Shown piece by piece: positions 46,996 through 58,500 of a stretch of 64,000 nucleotides of DNA. The notes under the pieces are model-generated. The model did not search any database. It was given only the letters and a program-made list of their open reading frames with translations, and had not been told where the DNA came from. The translations under genes and the position numbers were made by a program. The DNA comes from Scolanthus callimorphus (taxonomy: Eukaryota > Cnidaria > Anthozoa > Actiniaria > Edwardsiidae), in the NCBI GenBank assembly GCA_033964015.1, contig CM066916.1, positions 9,216,501 through 9,280,500 of the forward strand, in the 5' to 3' direction. The stretch's first letter is position 1. Each line of letters opens with the position of its first letter.

Positions 46996-48552
46996 AATTT
47001 ATGTGGTACATAAATTTGGCTTTGTGGTTGACGCCTGAAGTGGTTGGACCAATGAGAACTACGACTGCTGATTCAACACCTAAACAAATAGTCAGCGATA
47101 GCGGACCACCATTTCAGACAGGCGAAAATACTTCCTGCAACAGAATGATACACAGAGAATCCTAGTCCTTTCGAATGGGTTCAATCATAATTTTTTCAGA
47201 TAAGTATAATATGTATATTTTAGAGGACCATAAGTTCGTCAGTTAAATTAAAGTCTCGTGAATTAAAGCTACTTATTAAAGCTACTTATAAACTTATAAA
47301 CTTTGTCAACAGGTTCGCTAAAATTCTGTGCGTATTTTGCGTGAGCTTCTGTACCTCATTTGTTGAGAGTTTATCGATAAATATCTTTTAATTTTTGCTA
47401 TGACTTTACAGACTGAACCCATTCACACCAAAACCATACATGTTTAGTTAAACAATGTTTTTCTTTTGTCTTGCAATGTGTAGAGATTCTTACTGTAATA
47501 AACTCATGAGGTAATAAACATGGTCACGATTCATAAATCACAAAGCTGCAAGAATAGGACGTTCAGGGGGGAATTCGGGCGAGGAAGGGCGGGGAATGCG
47601 GCGAGTATAGAAAATTTTGGCCAACAAGACAGGGCTGCAAGAAAGGCAAGACTAGTTGAGAATAGACAATTCTGTCAAAGAAGGGCGGAAAGTGGCGAGA
47701 TTAGCCGTACATATGTGTTGGAGGTAAGGCGGGAAGAAGCGAGAACAGGCAAGAGGGGAGTTTTAGTCCAAGGGAAGAATGGCTAACCACACAATGCAAA
47801 TCCAAAAGCTTCCCTGACAAGATATAATCATGAACATGTTAACAACACAAGAAAACAGACAAATGAGGACGTTTGACCCCAAGAGAAAGGTTACACCTTT
47901 TTCAAGTAACATTGCCCAGTAAAACATAAAACCGTAAATTGTGCTATTTCCCATATTTTCTGCGAATTTGGTAAACCAAACTACATTAAATACTCTCAAT
48001 GGCATTTTGTTTACTTCTTTGAGACAAAATTTGGAATGAACTACTGCGATTTAGGTACGATGTATCATTTCCAACTGTGATGCACGGCTCATGATACATG
48101 GTTTCAGGAGCAACGTTAATTGAAATAGGTGTTTAAGTGGACAAGGAAGAGATTTGTTCAGAGGATCCAATAAAAAGGCAACATTATTGTACCTCCTCTA
48201 AAAGCCACTTATAACCGTTGCACTAAATCATAAGCCTTTAAAAAGAAGAAAAAAACGACCGGAACGAAAAGTGCACTAGATCAAGATTGTTCTGAATTAT
48301 TACCCAAGTCATTACCGTTTTATGGCCGTTTCAGCTTTTAGCATGGTTAAGAAGTCAAATGGAAGAAATTTGTGAAAGAGACTAAGACGCTAACTTAGAT
48401 TGCCTTGGCTAATTCAATTGAAATCACAAGTAAAGTGTTTCCATGTTTAGTTGATAATGGCTTCTTTGCACATTATATTTGTTGCAACTTATAAATTGCA
48501 TGGAAGGACCCTATTTTGACACCTTTAAGAAAAGAGTGTATATGATTAAAGG
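46996..48552. other. No firm gene; one purine-rich ORF
   Basis: An ATG-initiated 88-codon plus frame (47520-47786) lies in a purine-rich block with repeated GAAGGGCGG words; its basic, low-complexity product has no motif. The rest is AT-rich. Confidence 0.4.
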
Positions 48553-48776
48553 CGTCGCTTGCGAAGAGTTTTTATAGGATTTCTAAGAGAGTGCCGTATT
48601 CTAAATATGACTCCCTGGTCCATTCAATAAAGGTAATACCGTATAAGTTCCGATCAAATTTTGCTTGCGTGAGAGGTTCTAGTTATTCAGTTATGCCAGT
48701 TACTTCTACTACTGCACCAAGGGAGAGTGAACATCTAATCAACTCGAGATCTTTTCTCGCATATTGTTTGCAATGA
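48553..48776 (+). CDS. Doubtful ORF
   Basis: About 75 codons, open without an ATG start, ending TGA. The stretch KRVPYSKYDSLVHSIKVIPY is protein-like. Possible acceptors sit at 48577 and 48587. No family recognised. Confidence 0.2.
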
Positions 48777-50034
48777 TTAGAAACTTTGCCAAGTCCAGTG
48801 AAAATGAAAGCAAAGAGGTAATTAAGAGAAGATAAATTATCAGACTTTTACTTTCATGCACCACAATTATCAAATAAACTCAGGGCATAATAACCAGTGC
48901 CGAGAGAGAAATACTTTTCAAAAAGCATTCTTAATGGTGAGAGGAAGTTATTCTCATCACTGTCCATTTCTGAGAGCGTTATATAACAGTTTTAAAGCTT
49001 TTTATGCTCTTCACTTCGCATCTAGCAGCTTCATCAGTAGCTTTGAACTGCATTTGTACATGTGTAGTGAACAACACATTGAAGGATAATTGAATGTTTT
49101 TTATAAATGAATGCATTTTATTCTACTTTCTTCAGGTGAGTTAAACGTATGTTGCCTTTTTGGAAGTTTTATGTAAAAAAGAATGCTCCATGCATATGTT
49201 CCCCACTGCCACAGATTGAAAATAGACAGCTTTTCAAAGGTTACCAGTCAGTCAGCTTAAATGTTGTTCTCCCTGTTTCCTGTGTTCACTGTCATGGCAT
49301 TATTCTCTCAAATAGTTCAATATTCGTGAATTGTTTATTTTGTTTGCTTTCTTCGTTGTTTAATCGGAAAACTAACCAAGGATGACCGCACCCGCGTTGC
49401 CTAGTCGAAAATTAAATCATTACCTAAATGCAAAACAGTGTAAAGGGGTGGAGAACATATATTTTGGTCGAGGATGGAATAATTTATTTTAAACCTAAGA
49501 GGAACACAATAGGCGGTGTTCAGGCATGTTTGTGAAACTAATAAGGTATCAAAATAACTACATTTTAAAAACTGAAATGCCATGGGCATTGATTGGATGT
49601 AGAAATCGTTTTGTTTGATTTGCCTGAAGCATTTTCTCACATTGTTTCCCAATGTAGATTTGCGATTCGTAACGGGTACGCATATCCATTGTAATAGTTT
49701 CGTCTTCTGCCTAAAATACATGAAGCATCCCTGTCCTCCCGGGGCTATAAAGGGTTTGCGCGTGTTTTCGTTGCGCATTATGCAGGGCATTTGTCAAACT
49801 TATGAACTATGAAAAACGACGATGTCAAGTCATTAAATTGTCACGGGTGCCATTCAAAAAGTTTGAAACTTGTCGTCACCTGATTAAAGATCCTGGCTCT
49901 TTTAATGTTAAATGCAAAATGACATGCGATGCCATTCAAATTATGCAAAAGGATTCATTAAATGATTTTGCAACTTATGTAACAGTCATGTGATCATCGG
50001 TGGGACGGTAATTAGATTATGCAAGGTCGTAGGT
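48777..50034. other. Weak ORFs only
   Basis: A 129-codon ATG frame on the minus strand (49790-49401) and ATG frames on plus (49149-49385, 49802-49993) overlap or neighbour each other. None has splice or motif support; the first could be repeat-derived. Confidence 0.35.
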
Positions 50035-50680
50035 AGGGACGGACCCTGAGAAAAGTGATGGGGGGGTGGGCAAAAAGCAAAAATAATATTCATACAACGG
50101 AAAAATAAAGAAATAAGAATCATGCAGCCTCTGGGGCTCCCCCCAAAATATTCTTGCAAGATTCCTAAGTTTTGATTAGGACTATATATATTATAGTATG
50201 TTTTTTGACAACTCACGCAATGGAATAATACGATCGCACTCTTTTTTAAGAAATGACTACGAATGTTCAGAAGAACATCTTGGCCAAGAGAAACAAACTC
50301 CCCCAAAACCCATACTATACACAATAAATGGAATGTATATCTATCTTTTCTCTGAGGCTTGATGAAATGGGTTTATCAAAATCAGGAGCGCTTCGCGCGC
50401 AACAAAGAGAAATTGCTTTGAGAGAAAATGCTCGAAGCTCGATACTATTCGTGCAGCGCCAAAGTTAAATTGTTGGAATCGTACACGCGAGTTCGCAAAA
50501 TTACGAAAGTCGCCGTAATTCCTTGTCCGATAAGCCACAAAAATTCTAGCAAGCCCTTGCACTGTAGAAAATATTCATGCGACAAAAACTCTCCGAAAAA
50601 ATTTTTCGAACAAGAGAAGAAAGTCCCGACCCCCCCCCCCCCCCCCCCCCCCCCATCACTTTTCTAATGGTCCGTCCCTT
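50035..50680. mobile_element. hAT-like TIR element with poly-C arm
   Basis: The left AGGGACGGACC then AGAAAAGTGATGGGGGGG is mirrored by CATCACTTTTCTAATGGTCC then GTCCCTTA on the right. The GGGACGG-type end fits hAT elements; a clean 8-bp duplication is not visible. The right arm contains a run of 25 C (50630-50654). Confidence 0.7.
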
Positions 50681-50884
50681 ACGTCCGTCGTTCGCTCACG
50701 AATCTGTACTTCAATGTTGGACTAATGTTCGCTTTCAGCATAAACGAAACGCTCGCAAAAAAATATGAACGAATTTACGAGCTCTCGAAGAGAAAAAATA
50801 GGGAAGCACCTCATAATGACCATTTGGCCATAAGTGGATCTACATAAATCAATTTTGAAAACTGCACTGGTTGACATCTTTCAC

Positions 50885-51492
50885 ATACCTTATTGGTACT
50901 AATTTTCGCGTCGCTTTTATTTCGCGATTTAAAAAATCGCGAACTTAAAGCGATGCGAACTTTAATGTCGCGAAATTTAGTACCCTCCTATATTTCTTGT
51001 TTTTCAATTTAATGAATAATTCACGGCTACAATGTAAATATGTATTATACAATTGCAAAAACGTTAAGCAGAAGGTGATCATGTCTTTGGCTATGCTATG
51101 GCTATGCTAGTTTTCTTAGTTTCTGTGGGAGAATTCATGGCGGCGATGGTGGCTTTGTCCCTCGCTTAAGAATCGCTTGAATTAGAACTTAGCCCGAGGT
51201 GAATCTTTTCCAACAAAAACACGCTCATGGTCCAGATTTCCACCTTCCCTTCGGGTTTGCGAACTTCTTTTGGTGGCACAGCTTCAGGGCTGAGCGGAGC
51301 GAGTGTCGACACGATTTTCCTTACGGTATTAATATATAGTCTCGAAATAAAATGTTTTTTTTTTCATTTTTGCGAACATTAATTTCCTAAGAAAATAATT
51401 TTGCACCCAAATCGCGAAATAAAGACCCGCGAAATATGCCGACCTTTTTTCGCGAAATTAAGTGCCCGCGAAAATTAGTACCAATAAGGTAT
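50885..51492. mobile_element. TIR element with perfect 26-bp ends
   Basis: ATACCTTATTGGTACTAATT then TTCGCG on the left (50885-50910) is exactly inverted at 51467-51492. TCGCGAA words are clustered near both ends. 608 bp, non-coding apart from chance frames. ATA/TAT at the borders allows a TA target. Confidence 0.85.
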
Positions 51493-51674
51493 TTCCTCAA
51501 GGGGATAAAAATCATAGGTGTGGCCATGCTTGTTCTCCACCTATTTATTCTCAATTGATATTAAGTTTAATCGCTCTTTGGCGAGCTCCCGCAGAGGCAC
51601 TGGGACAATGGGTTGCTATCTGTTCGTTTAAATACCCAATCGATTTTTAGGCAACGAAAATGCCGCCACGTTTG

Positions 51675-51836
51675 CGCTAGTACTGATACAATGAAAATCC
51701 ACTGTCCCTCAGAGCAACAAAAAGAATATAAACTTCAACCCGAAATATAATTTTAGGCCATGCCTGTACCCAGGTTGGAGATTAGTATTTTTGTTATTAT
51801 GAGGCACATTGAATTTTCGTTGTATCAGTGCTAGCG
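51675..51836. mobile_element. TIR element with about 37-bp arms
   Basis: CGCTAGTACTGATACAATGA and its continuation are mirrored at 51800-51836 (inverted CGCTAGCACTGATACAACGA). 162 bp, non-coding. Confidence 0.75.
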
Positions 51837-52472
51837 CCGATTTCACGTGTTTATTAGTTGTGCCGGCGATTTCATTGACGCGTTTATGTTCCGACGAAAT
51901 TTCTGAAACTTGGCTTGATACGCCTTTTCCTCTATTTTCACTGTTCTTTTTGCAGTGTCTTTTTTAATTGTTGTTTAAATAAATAAAATAAATAGATACC
52001 GATTTTCTTAAGCCTAATTAAAGACGCCACAATCTCCCTTGTTATGAGCCCCTAATTACGTATTCCTGTCCTCCTAAAACAAAACAATTGCGGGTATTTT
52101 TGGCTCAAATTTTAGGAATGGAACTTTCCATCGCGCAACAGGTATGACCCTGAGTTTGTCTTTGCAACTTTGCGTGCAACTTTGCGTCCGCGTGAATTTT
52201 GAGTGAGTCACGCCGCTTTATGCTCTGACACTCGATCTGACATCATGAGCCGAACTGCCGAGTATCATCCGACAACATATTGATGCGCACTTACGTGCCA
52301 TCGAGGGTAATTTAGATCTGGTGCTGCTCCCGCCAGAGCAAAAAGCTACAAAGGAAACTTTAGGCAGTGCCACAAAACATATCTCACACCCTTTTTATAC
52401 CACATTTGGGTCGGCTTCATGTACCAAAACCATTAAAGGCGCCTCTTATACACTTGTTTTGGCGGGAACGTC

Positions 52473-52590
52473 AGACCGACCAGTAGTCCAGTCCCTGAAC
52501 TCTCCTTCGCGGCTCCTGTAGCCCATGGTGACACCATGGGCTACAGGAGCCGCGAAGGAGAGTTCAGGGACTGGACTAGACCGACCAGTA
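52473..52590. repeat. Perfect 47-bp-arm palindrome flanked by direct repeats
   Basis: Arms 52484-52530 and 52532-52578 are exact reverse complements with a single-base centre (52531). The outer word AGACCGACCAGTA occurs at 52473-52485 and again, directly, at 52578-52590. The centre reads CCATGGTGACACCATGG. Confidence 0.95.
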
Positions 52591-52776
52591 ACTGCCGTTC
52601 CTTGTCTAGTCTCGTACACGGGGCTTGAACACACTGGACAATTGCTAGAGACCCTTCATACCCAAATCGCAATTTTTTCAACCCTTGTGTTAACCTGCAG
52701 CCTCATGAGACCCTTTCCGCCTTTCGGGCCGAAAATCCCGTGTAGTTCTTAAAGGGCCTGTGTGTCAGCCTCCATT

Positions 52777-52976
52777 TTGTCAGCCTAGCAACATACCAAG
52801 ACAGAGAAAGCATCCATTTCCATCGGCTGATTTAGGGAATGTAGTGCAATATTTGGGATTGAATTCGATAAATGAATAATAAAATCTCGTTTTTAAAGAC
52901 TATTTCAAGACTTCTACACGTAATTCGTTGTCTGATATCGACTGAAAACAATATCAACGGAGTGGCTGACACGGGA
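52777..52976. repeat. Dispersed repeat, copy 1
   Basis: A 200-bp block opening GTCAGCCTAGCAACA and containing TTTCCATCGGCTGATT recurs, diverged but collinear, at 62105-62303. Confidence 0.75.
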
Positions 52977-53013
52977 GTGGACACACCAATATTATTCTCA
53001 TCATTAGCCCTAC

Positions 53014-53037
53014 TTAGGGGCCGACCAATTGACTTTT

Positions 53038-53073
<36 letters not shown>

Positions 53074-53248
53074 GTGGATGATTTTGAAAAAAAATATCCT
53101 GCACGGCCCGAAAAAAATTTCTTGCACAGCATATTTGTCATAATCCTCAACTAATTTTACGAAATAAATATCCTACAATATCTTAGAGACGTAAAAAAAA
53201 TTCTTGCAAAAAAAAAATCATCCACTTCCATCCACACCCAGCCCCTAA
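53014..53248. mobile_element. TIR element with 33-G run
   Basis: TTAGGGGC at the left and GCCCCTAA at the right are inverted. Just inside, GTGGATGATTTT / AAAATCATCCAC also pair. Between them on the left lies an uninterrupted run of 33 G (53040-53072). About 235 bp. Confidence 0.7.
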
Positions 53249-55073
53249 ATGAAGTCATATCGCACACATTACCATGTATCCCCTTACACCTCGCTACCTT
53301 TGCTAGCTAAAATTGTCCAGCTTTAGTCCCATTTTGCAGTGTTTCCGCCTAGGAGATCAGATGTGAAATAAAGTCTCTATAAAAGTGACATGCTTCAAGA
53401 TGTGTCTCAGTGAATATTCATTTGCAGTAAGCAGGTTATATCAGTCACTTACCAACGTTCATTATTTCAAAAACGATGCTAGAAAGATTATGAATATATA
53501 TGGACGTTCACAAGCAATTTCACTAATTGCATGGACGGTAGCATCGGGAAAACACTGAATATCAACACATAGCATATAAGCCATACAGTTGTAAGGGATC
53601 TATCACTATAACTGTTGTCTTCTGAGACCGAAGTCATACCTTTTTATCATCATAATTCGTGGGTGAAAATCTTTGAAGCAGAGCAAGCCTCTCGAACTAG
53701 ACATCGAACTACCCTTTGTATGTCCTACTGTCCTTCTTGTTTGAGAAGCTACTAATAGACCTTTAAAAGCATTTTTATGTTCTCAGTAAATAAATGATAC
53801 TAAAGATCCTGTTTAAGGTTCCAGATCCGATAGGGCTTTGATTGCTTCTGTGTTAATAGCATTTCTCAAGGTATTAGCGCATGGGTATCATTAGCTGAAG
53901 CCGGAAATAGAAACCGCTGCCATTTTTTTCCATTTTCCCTTCACGTCTGTTAAAAGAGAATCAAATAAATGCCTATTCCTCATTTTCTTCATTTCCATTT
54001 GTTGTCTTATACTAATGAATGGTGTGGATTGCGAACTACAATAACATGACTAATGGGTGAAAAACAATAATCTATTTTAGATATTCATGGGGCTTTCCTT
54101 TATTTTCACAAGTATAAGACAAAAAATACAAACAACAAAAATCACAGTGAGTGTTCAATGTAATCTCACCATAACGTTGTTGTTTTTAAATCCCAAGCGC
54201 TTGGTACTATTTCACTGCTGACTGATATCTGAGTTTATTTTAAGCATTTTCTAGTATAAATTAATAATTGATGTTGTAATTGTATCCATTGCAAACATGA
54301 TAGAGTTTGCCGACTTTAAATACTTTCCAATTAGTCATGAAAACAGCTAACAAAAGTGTTGTTTTCAAGTAAATTACGAGCGGAACTTCTAAAGACGCCT
54401 CGGGGAAAATTGTGCTTAAAAATCATGTGGTCATTTTAGTAAAAGCGCTTTTAAAACAGCTTTCACTGCAGTCAGTAAATTGTAGCTAGTCAATGAAAAG
54501 CGATATTCACCCTCGCCCGGACGGAGAGATCCAGGTATGGCAACCACAAATTTATGAACATTTTTTTAGTTTCTAATTCAATTCTAATAGACTTTCCACA
54601 CATCATAGCAAGCTGTTGATCTGACAAGAGATTTTGATGACAATGGGTGTGTTTAAAGTAACATGGAAACTTTTTACCCATAGTCCATTTTGGATGATTT
54701 TTTTTCTGATTATTTTCTTCTTCAATTCTGCTGCTCGTTAAAATGCCGATTTTTAGATAGGCATTCTTCTTTCGCCATATTCTCTTTCAAGTCGTCATTT
54801 TGCCTGCCCATGTATTTTTCGCAATTTATTCCGTAGTACTTGAGCCGCTACTCTCAATGCTAGTGCTAAATATATTGATTCATTATCTTCAACAACACGA
54901 TACAAACAACTTTTCTCCAAAAGATGCATATTTTAAAATGCTTGCTCATGTGAAACACTTGCAAAGGTTTTAGATGACTATTTTGGTAACGTTATTTTGG
55001 TTATTGCCGAAACAAAACAAAATAAAAAACAATAAAGAAGCGTGCGGGTTTCCCTGCGAGCAGAGGCCACTTT
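53249..55073. other. No supported gene
   Basis: AT-rich. A short ATG frame at 54493 reaches a CAG/GTATGG site but is only 14 codons. A 63-codon minus frame (54681-54490) has no support. Confidence 0.45.
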
Positions 55074-55415
55074 TTATTTCCCTGCATGTGCTTTTACTTT
55101 TAGTGCTATCTTTTGTGTTTTCACCTTCGCAAAAAGCTTATGCACACAAATGTCATTTCTCTTTTTGCGTATGTGTGAGAAAATGGGGTGAGCATGGAGA
55201 TACTCATGATCATCATCAGGTTTCCCCCTCCACTACCCCGGTCCGCTGCTTCAGCAGGTGGGAGTGCCGAGCATTCTTGTGATCATTGGTAGGAACCTTT
55301 CCTTGTCCTGCATTTCCCGTTGAAGCTGTATCTTGGGAAGGCCTGTCAACGATTCGTATTTTTTCCAGGGCTCTTGGCTATATGGCTTTTTGTTATTTCG
55401 GAACAGGATTTGCTT
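55074..55415 (-). CDS. Terminal exon candidate broken at two homopolymers
   Basis: On the minus strand an acceptor (CACTCCAG) at 55416 opens KQILFRNNKKPYSQEPWKK. At an A6 run (55364-55359) coherent coding moves to the next frame (RIVDRPSQDTASTGN; NDHKNARHSHLLKQRTGVVE). At a G5 run (55228-55224) it moves again (DDDHEYLHAHPIFSHIRKKR) and ends at TAA 55076-55074. Three consecutive polar, low-stop frames meeting exactly at homopolymers argue for one reading frame. A competing plus-strand ATG frame (54974-55282, 102 codons, hydrophobic then Cys/His-rich) is the less likely alternative. No family recognised. Confidence 0.4.
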
Positions 55416-55542
55416 CTGGAGTGCAGAGTGGTCGTCAAGTTTTGTGCGCAAGCAAGAAAATATTAATTTATCTTCTACTTAAATACCCAAATTACACTTT
55501 TTTGTGGCCTTTAGATAGACGGTTCTACTATTGAAATTTGAG

Positions 55543-58500
55543 CAAAATGTTGTGTATTGGTCATTGAATCGAGAAATAAAGCGCGCGCTGTTTTCAAAGC
55601 AAAACAACTGATTCTGACCAGCCAAAGCAGCCAAGTAAGTGCGCAAGACCACTTCAAAACACAGAACAAGGTAGAAGTGGTCTCTGCTCATGAGGAGCTT
55701 TACGCGAGTCCTATGACGTAAGCAGTTAACGCGATTATGGCTGGGGCGCCTGTTAATGATATTTCAGTTACATCATTAAAGTGTCATGGCTTAAGTGATT
55801 TCTGTCGACCACTCGTCAAGTGATTTAATACTTTACATCTTTGTTAATAAACAGTCAGATAGTTTTGTTGTTTCGGCGGCAAACTCGAGGGCATGTATAC
55901 AAGACGAGTACGACCTATCTAGATATGTCCGGCGTCGAGGAAAACACACAGCTAACCTAAAGGGAAACGCTTGTATGCGTTTTCTAGTGCCGTTTGCACA
56001 GCATAAGTTTGGTAAACAGTAAGTATTTAAAAGAACGTTGCAGATATGAAGAAGTGTGCTTTGGTTAAACAGGTTAAAATTAGTTACAGGGAAGCGGCGA
56101 GAATGTTGAAAAACTACTGTGCATGGAGCGTTATTCCTTCTTGAACTGTTCGATTATGAAGTACCATGAAATGATAAGAGAGAGGATTGATCTTCACGAA
56201 GCCGTAGCACTGCTTGAGATACCATACCAGATAACATATTCCTGGCTGAATCGTGGCTGAAATGGCCGCGGAACGAAAACTATGGCTGGTTGAAAATCCC
56301 TGTCAAGGCGACGGCAATGAAAGCCGTGAGCGATGTTTGCAAGCGATTAGTGCATGGATAAGGCTCGCTTGAGAAATTCTTAGAATGCAATCCTTTCGGC
56401 GCGGGACTAGAGAACAACAGGAGGCGAAGGAAATCATTTACCACACAACAAAAGTAGTACTTAACAGCGAAGAGAACGCAGAAATTCGGTAAGATCATTC
56501 TATGGCAATACAGAAAAACAGAAACGTTTTGATACGAGAAGCACAAAACTGCCACAAACGGATAGTTTCTAGTTTCAATTCAAGTAAAATTTTGCTACAA
56601 TTTAATGATCATTTTTCACATTACAAATTACATTTGGCTGTTTCTGTTTATAGTGTACAGTGGTTTTCACATTGCAGGGCCCACCTGGGTATTCATTTAC
56701 CTGTCGGGTTCTGTCCTAGATTTTCACATATAAGAGTCATAGTTTTTACATTACAAGCTGATCACAGGGCCCACCTGGGTATTTAGATCGATTTACCTGT
56801 CGGGTTCTGTCCTAGATTTTCACATACAAGAGTCATAGTTTTCACATTTCACGTCAATATTACAGGGCCGACCTGGGTATTTATTTACCTGTCGGGTTCT
56901 GTCCTAGTTTTTCACATACAAGAGTCATAGTTTTCACATTTCACGCTAATTACAGGGCCCACTTGGGTATTCATTTACCTGTCGGGTTCTGTCCTAGTTT
57001 TTCACATACAAGAGTCATAGTTTTCACATTTCACGCTAATTACAGGGCCCACCTGGGTATTCATTTACCTGTCGGGTTCTGTCCTAGTTTTTCACATTAC
57101 ACAGAGTCATAGTTTTCACATTTCACGCCAATATTACAGGGCCCACCTGGGTATTTATTTACCTGTCGGGTTCTGTCCTAGAGTTTCACATAAAAGAGTC
57201 ATAGTTTTCAGATTTCACGCTAATTACAGGGCCCACCTGGGTATTCATTTACCTGTCGGGTTCTGTCCTAGATTTTCACATACAAGAGTCATATAGTTTT
57301 TACATTACAAGCTGATCACAGGGCCCACTTGGGTATTCATTTACCTGTCGGGTTCTGTCCTAGTTTTTCACATACAAGAGTCATAGTTTCACATTTCACG
57401 CTAATTACAGGGCCCACCTGGGTATTCATTTACCTGTCGGGTTCTGTCCTAGTTTTTCACATTACACAGAGTCATAGTTTTCACATTTCACGCCAATATT
57501 ACAGGGCCCACCTGGGTATTCATTTACCAGTCGGGTTCTGTCCTAGTTTTTGACATATAAGAGTCATAGTTTTTACATTACACGCTGATCACCGGGCCGA
57601 CCTGGGTATTCATTTACCTGTCGGGTTCTGTCCTAGTTTTTCACATATAAGAGTCATAGTTTTTACATTACACGCTGATCACAGGGCCCTCCTGGGTATT
57701 CATTTACCTGTCGGGTTCTGTCCTAGTTTTCACATATAAGAGTCATAGTTTTCACATTACACGCTAATTACAGGGCCCACCTGGATATTCATTACCTGTC
57801 GGGTTCTGTCCTAGTTTTTCACATATAAGAGTCATAGTGTCGGGTTCTGTCCTAGTTTTCACATACAAGAGTCATAGTTTTCACATTTAACGCCAATTAC
57901 AGGGCCGACCTGGGTATTTATTTACCTGTCGGGATCTGTCCTAGTTTCACGTGGTCCTAGTTTACATTACAGGGCCTACATGGGTATTTATTTACCTGTC
58001 GGGATCTGTCCTAGTTTTCACGTGGTCCTAGTTTACATTACAGGGCCGACCTGGGTATTTATTTACCTGTCGGGATCTGTCCTAGTTTTCACGTGGTCCT
58101 AGTTTACATTACAGGGCCTACATGGGTATTTATTTACCTGTCGGGATCTGTCCTAGTTTTCACGTGGTCCTAGTTTACATTACAGGGCCGACCTGGGTAT
58201 TTATTTACCTGTCGGGATCTGTCCTAGTTTTCACGTGGTCCTAGTTTACATTACAGGGCCGACCTGGGTATTTATTTACCTGTCGGGATCTGTCCTAGTT
58301 TTCACGTGGTCCTAGTTTACATTACAGGGCCGACCTGGGTATTTATTTACCTGTCGGGATCTGTCCTAGTTTCACGTGGTCCTAGTTTACATTACAGGGC
58401 CGACCTGGGTATTTATTTACCTGTCGGGATCTGTCCTAGTTTTCACGTGGTCCTAGTTTACATTACAGGGCCGACCTGGGTATTTATTTACCTGTCGGGA

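Noticed and set aside
49401..49790. 129-codon ATG ORF on minus
   Set aside because: Overlapped by open frames on the other strand with no motif or splice support; probably repeat-derived.
54974..55282. 102-codon plus ORF with signal-peptide-like segment
   Set aside because: The antisense strand carries a more coherent polar frame bounded by an acceptor and a stop.
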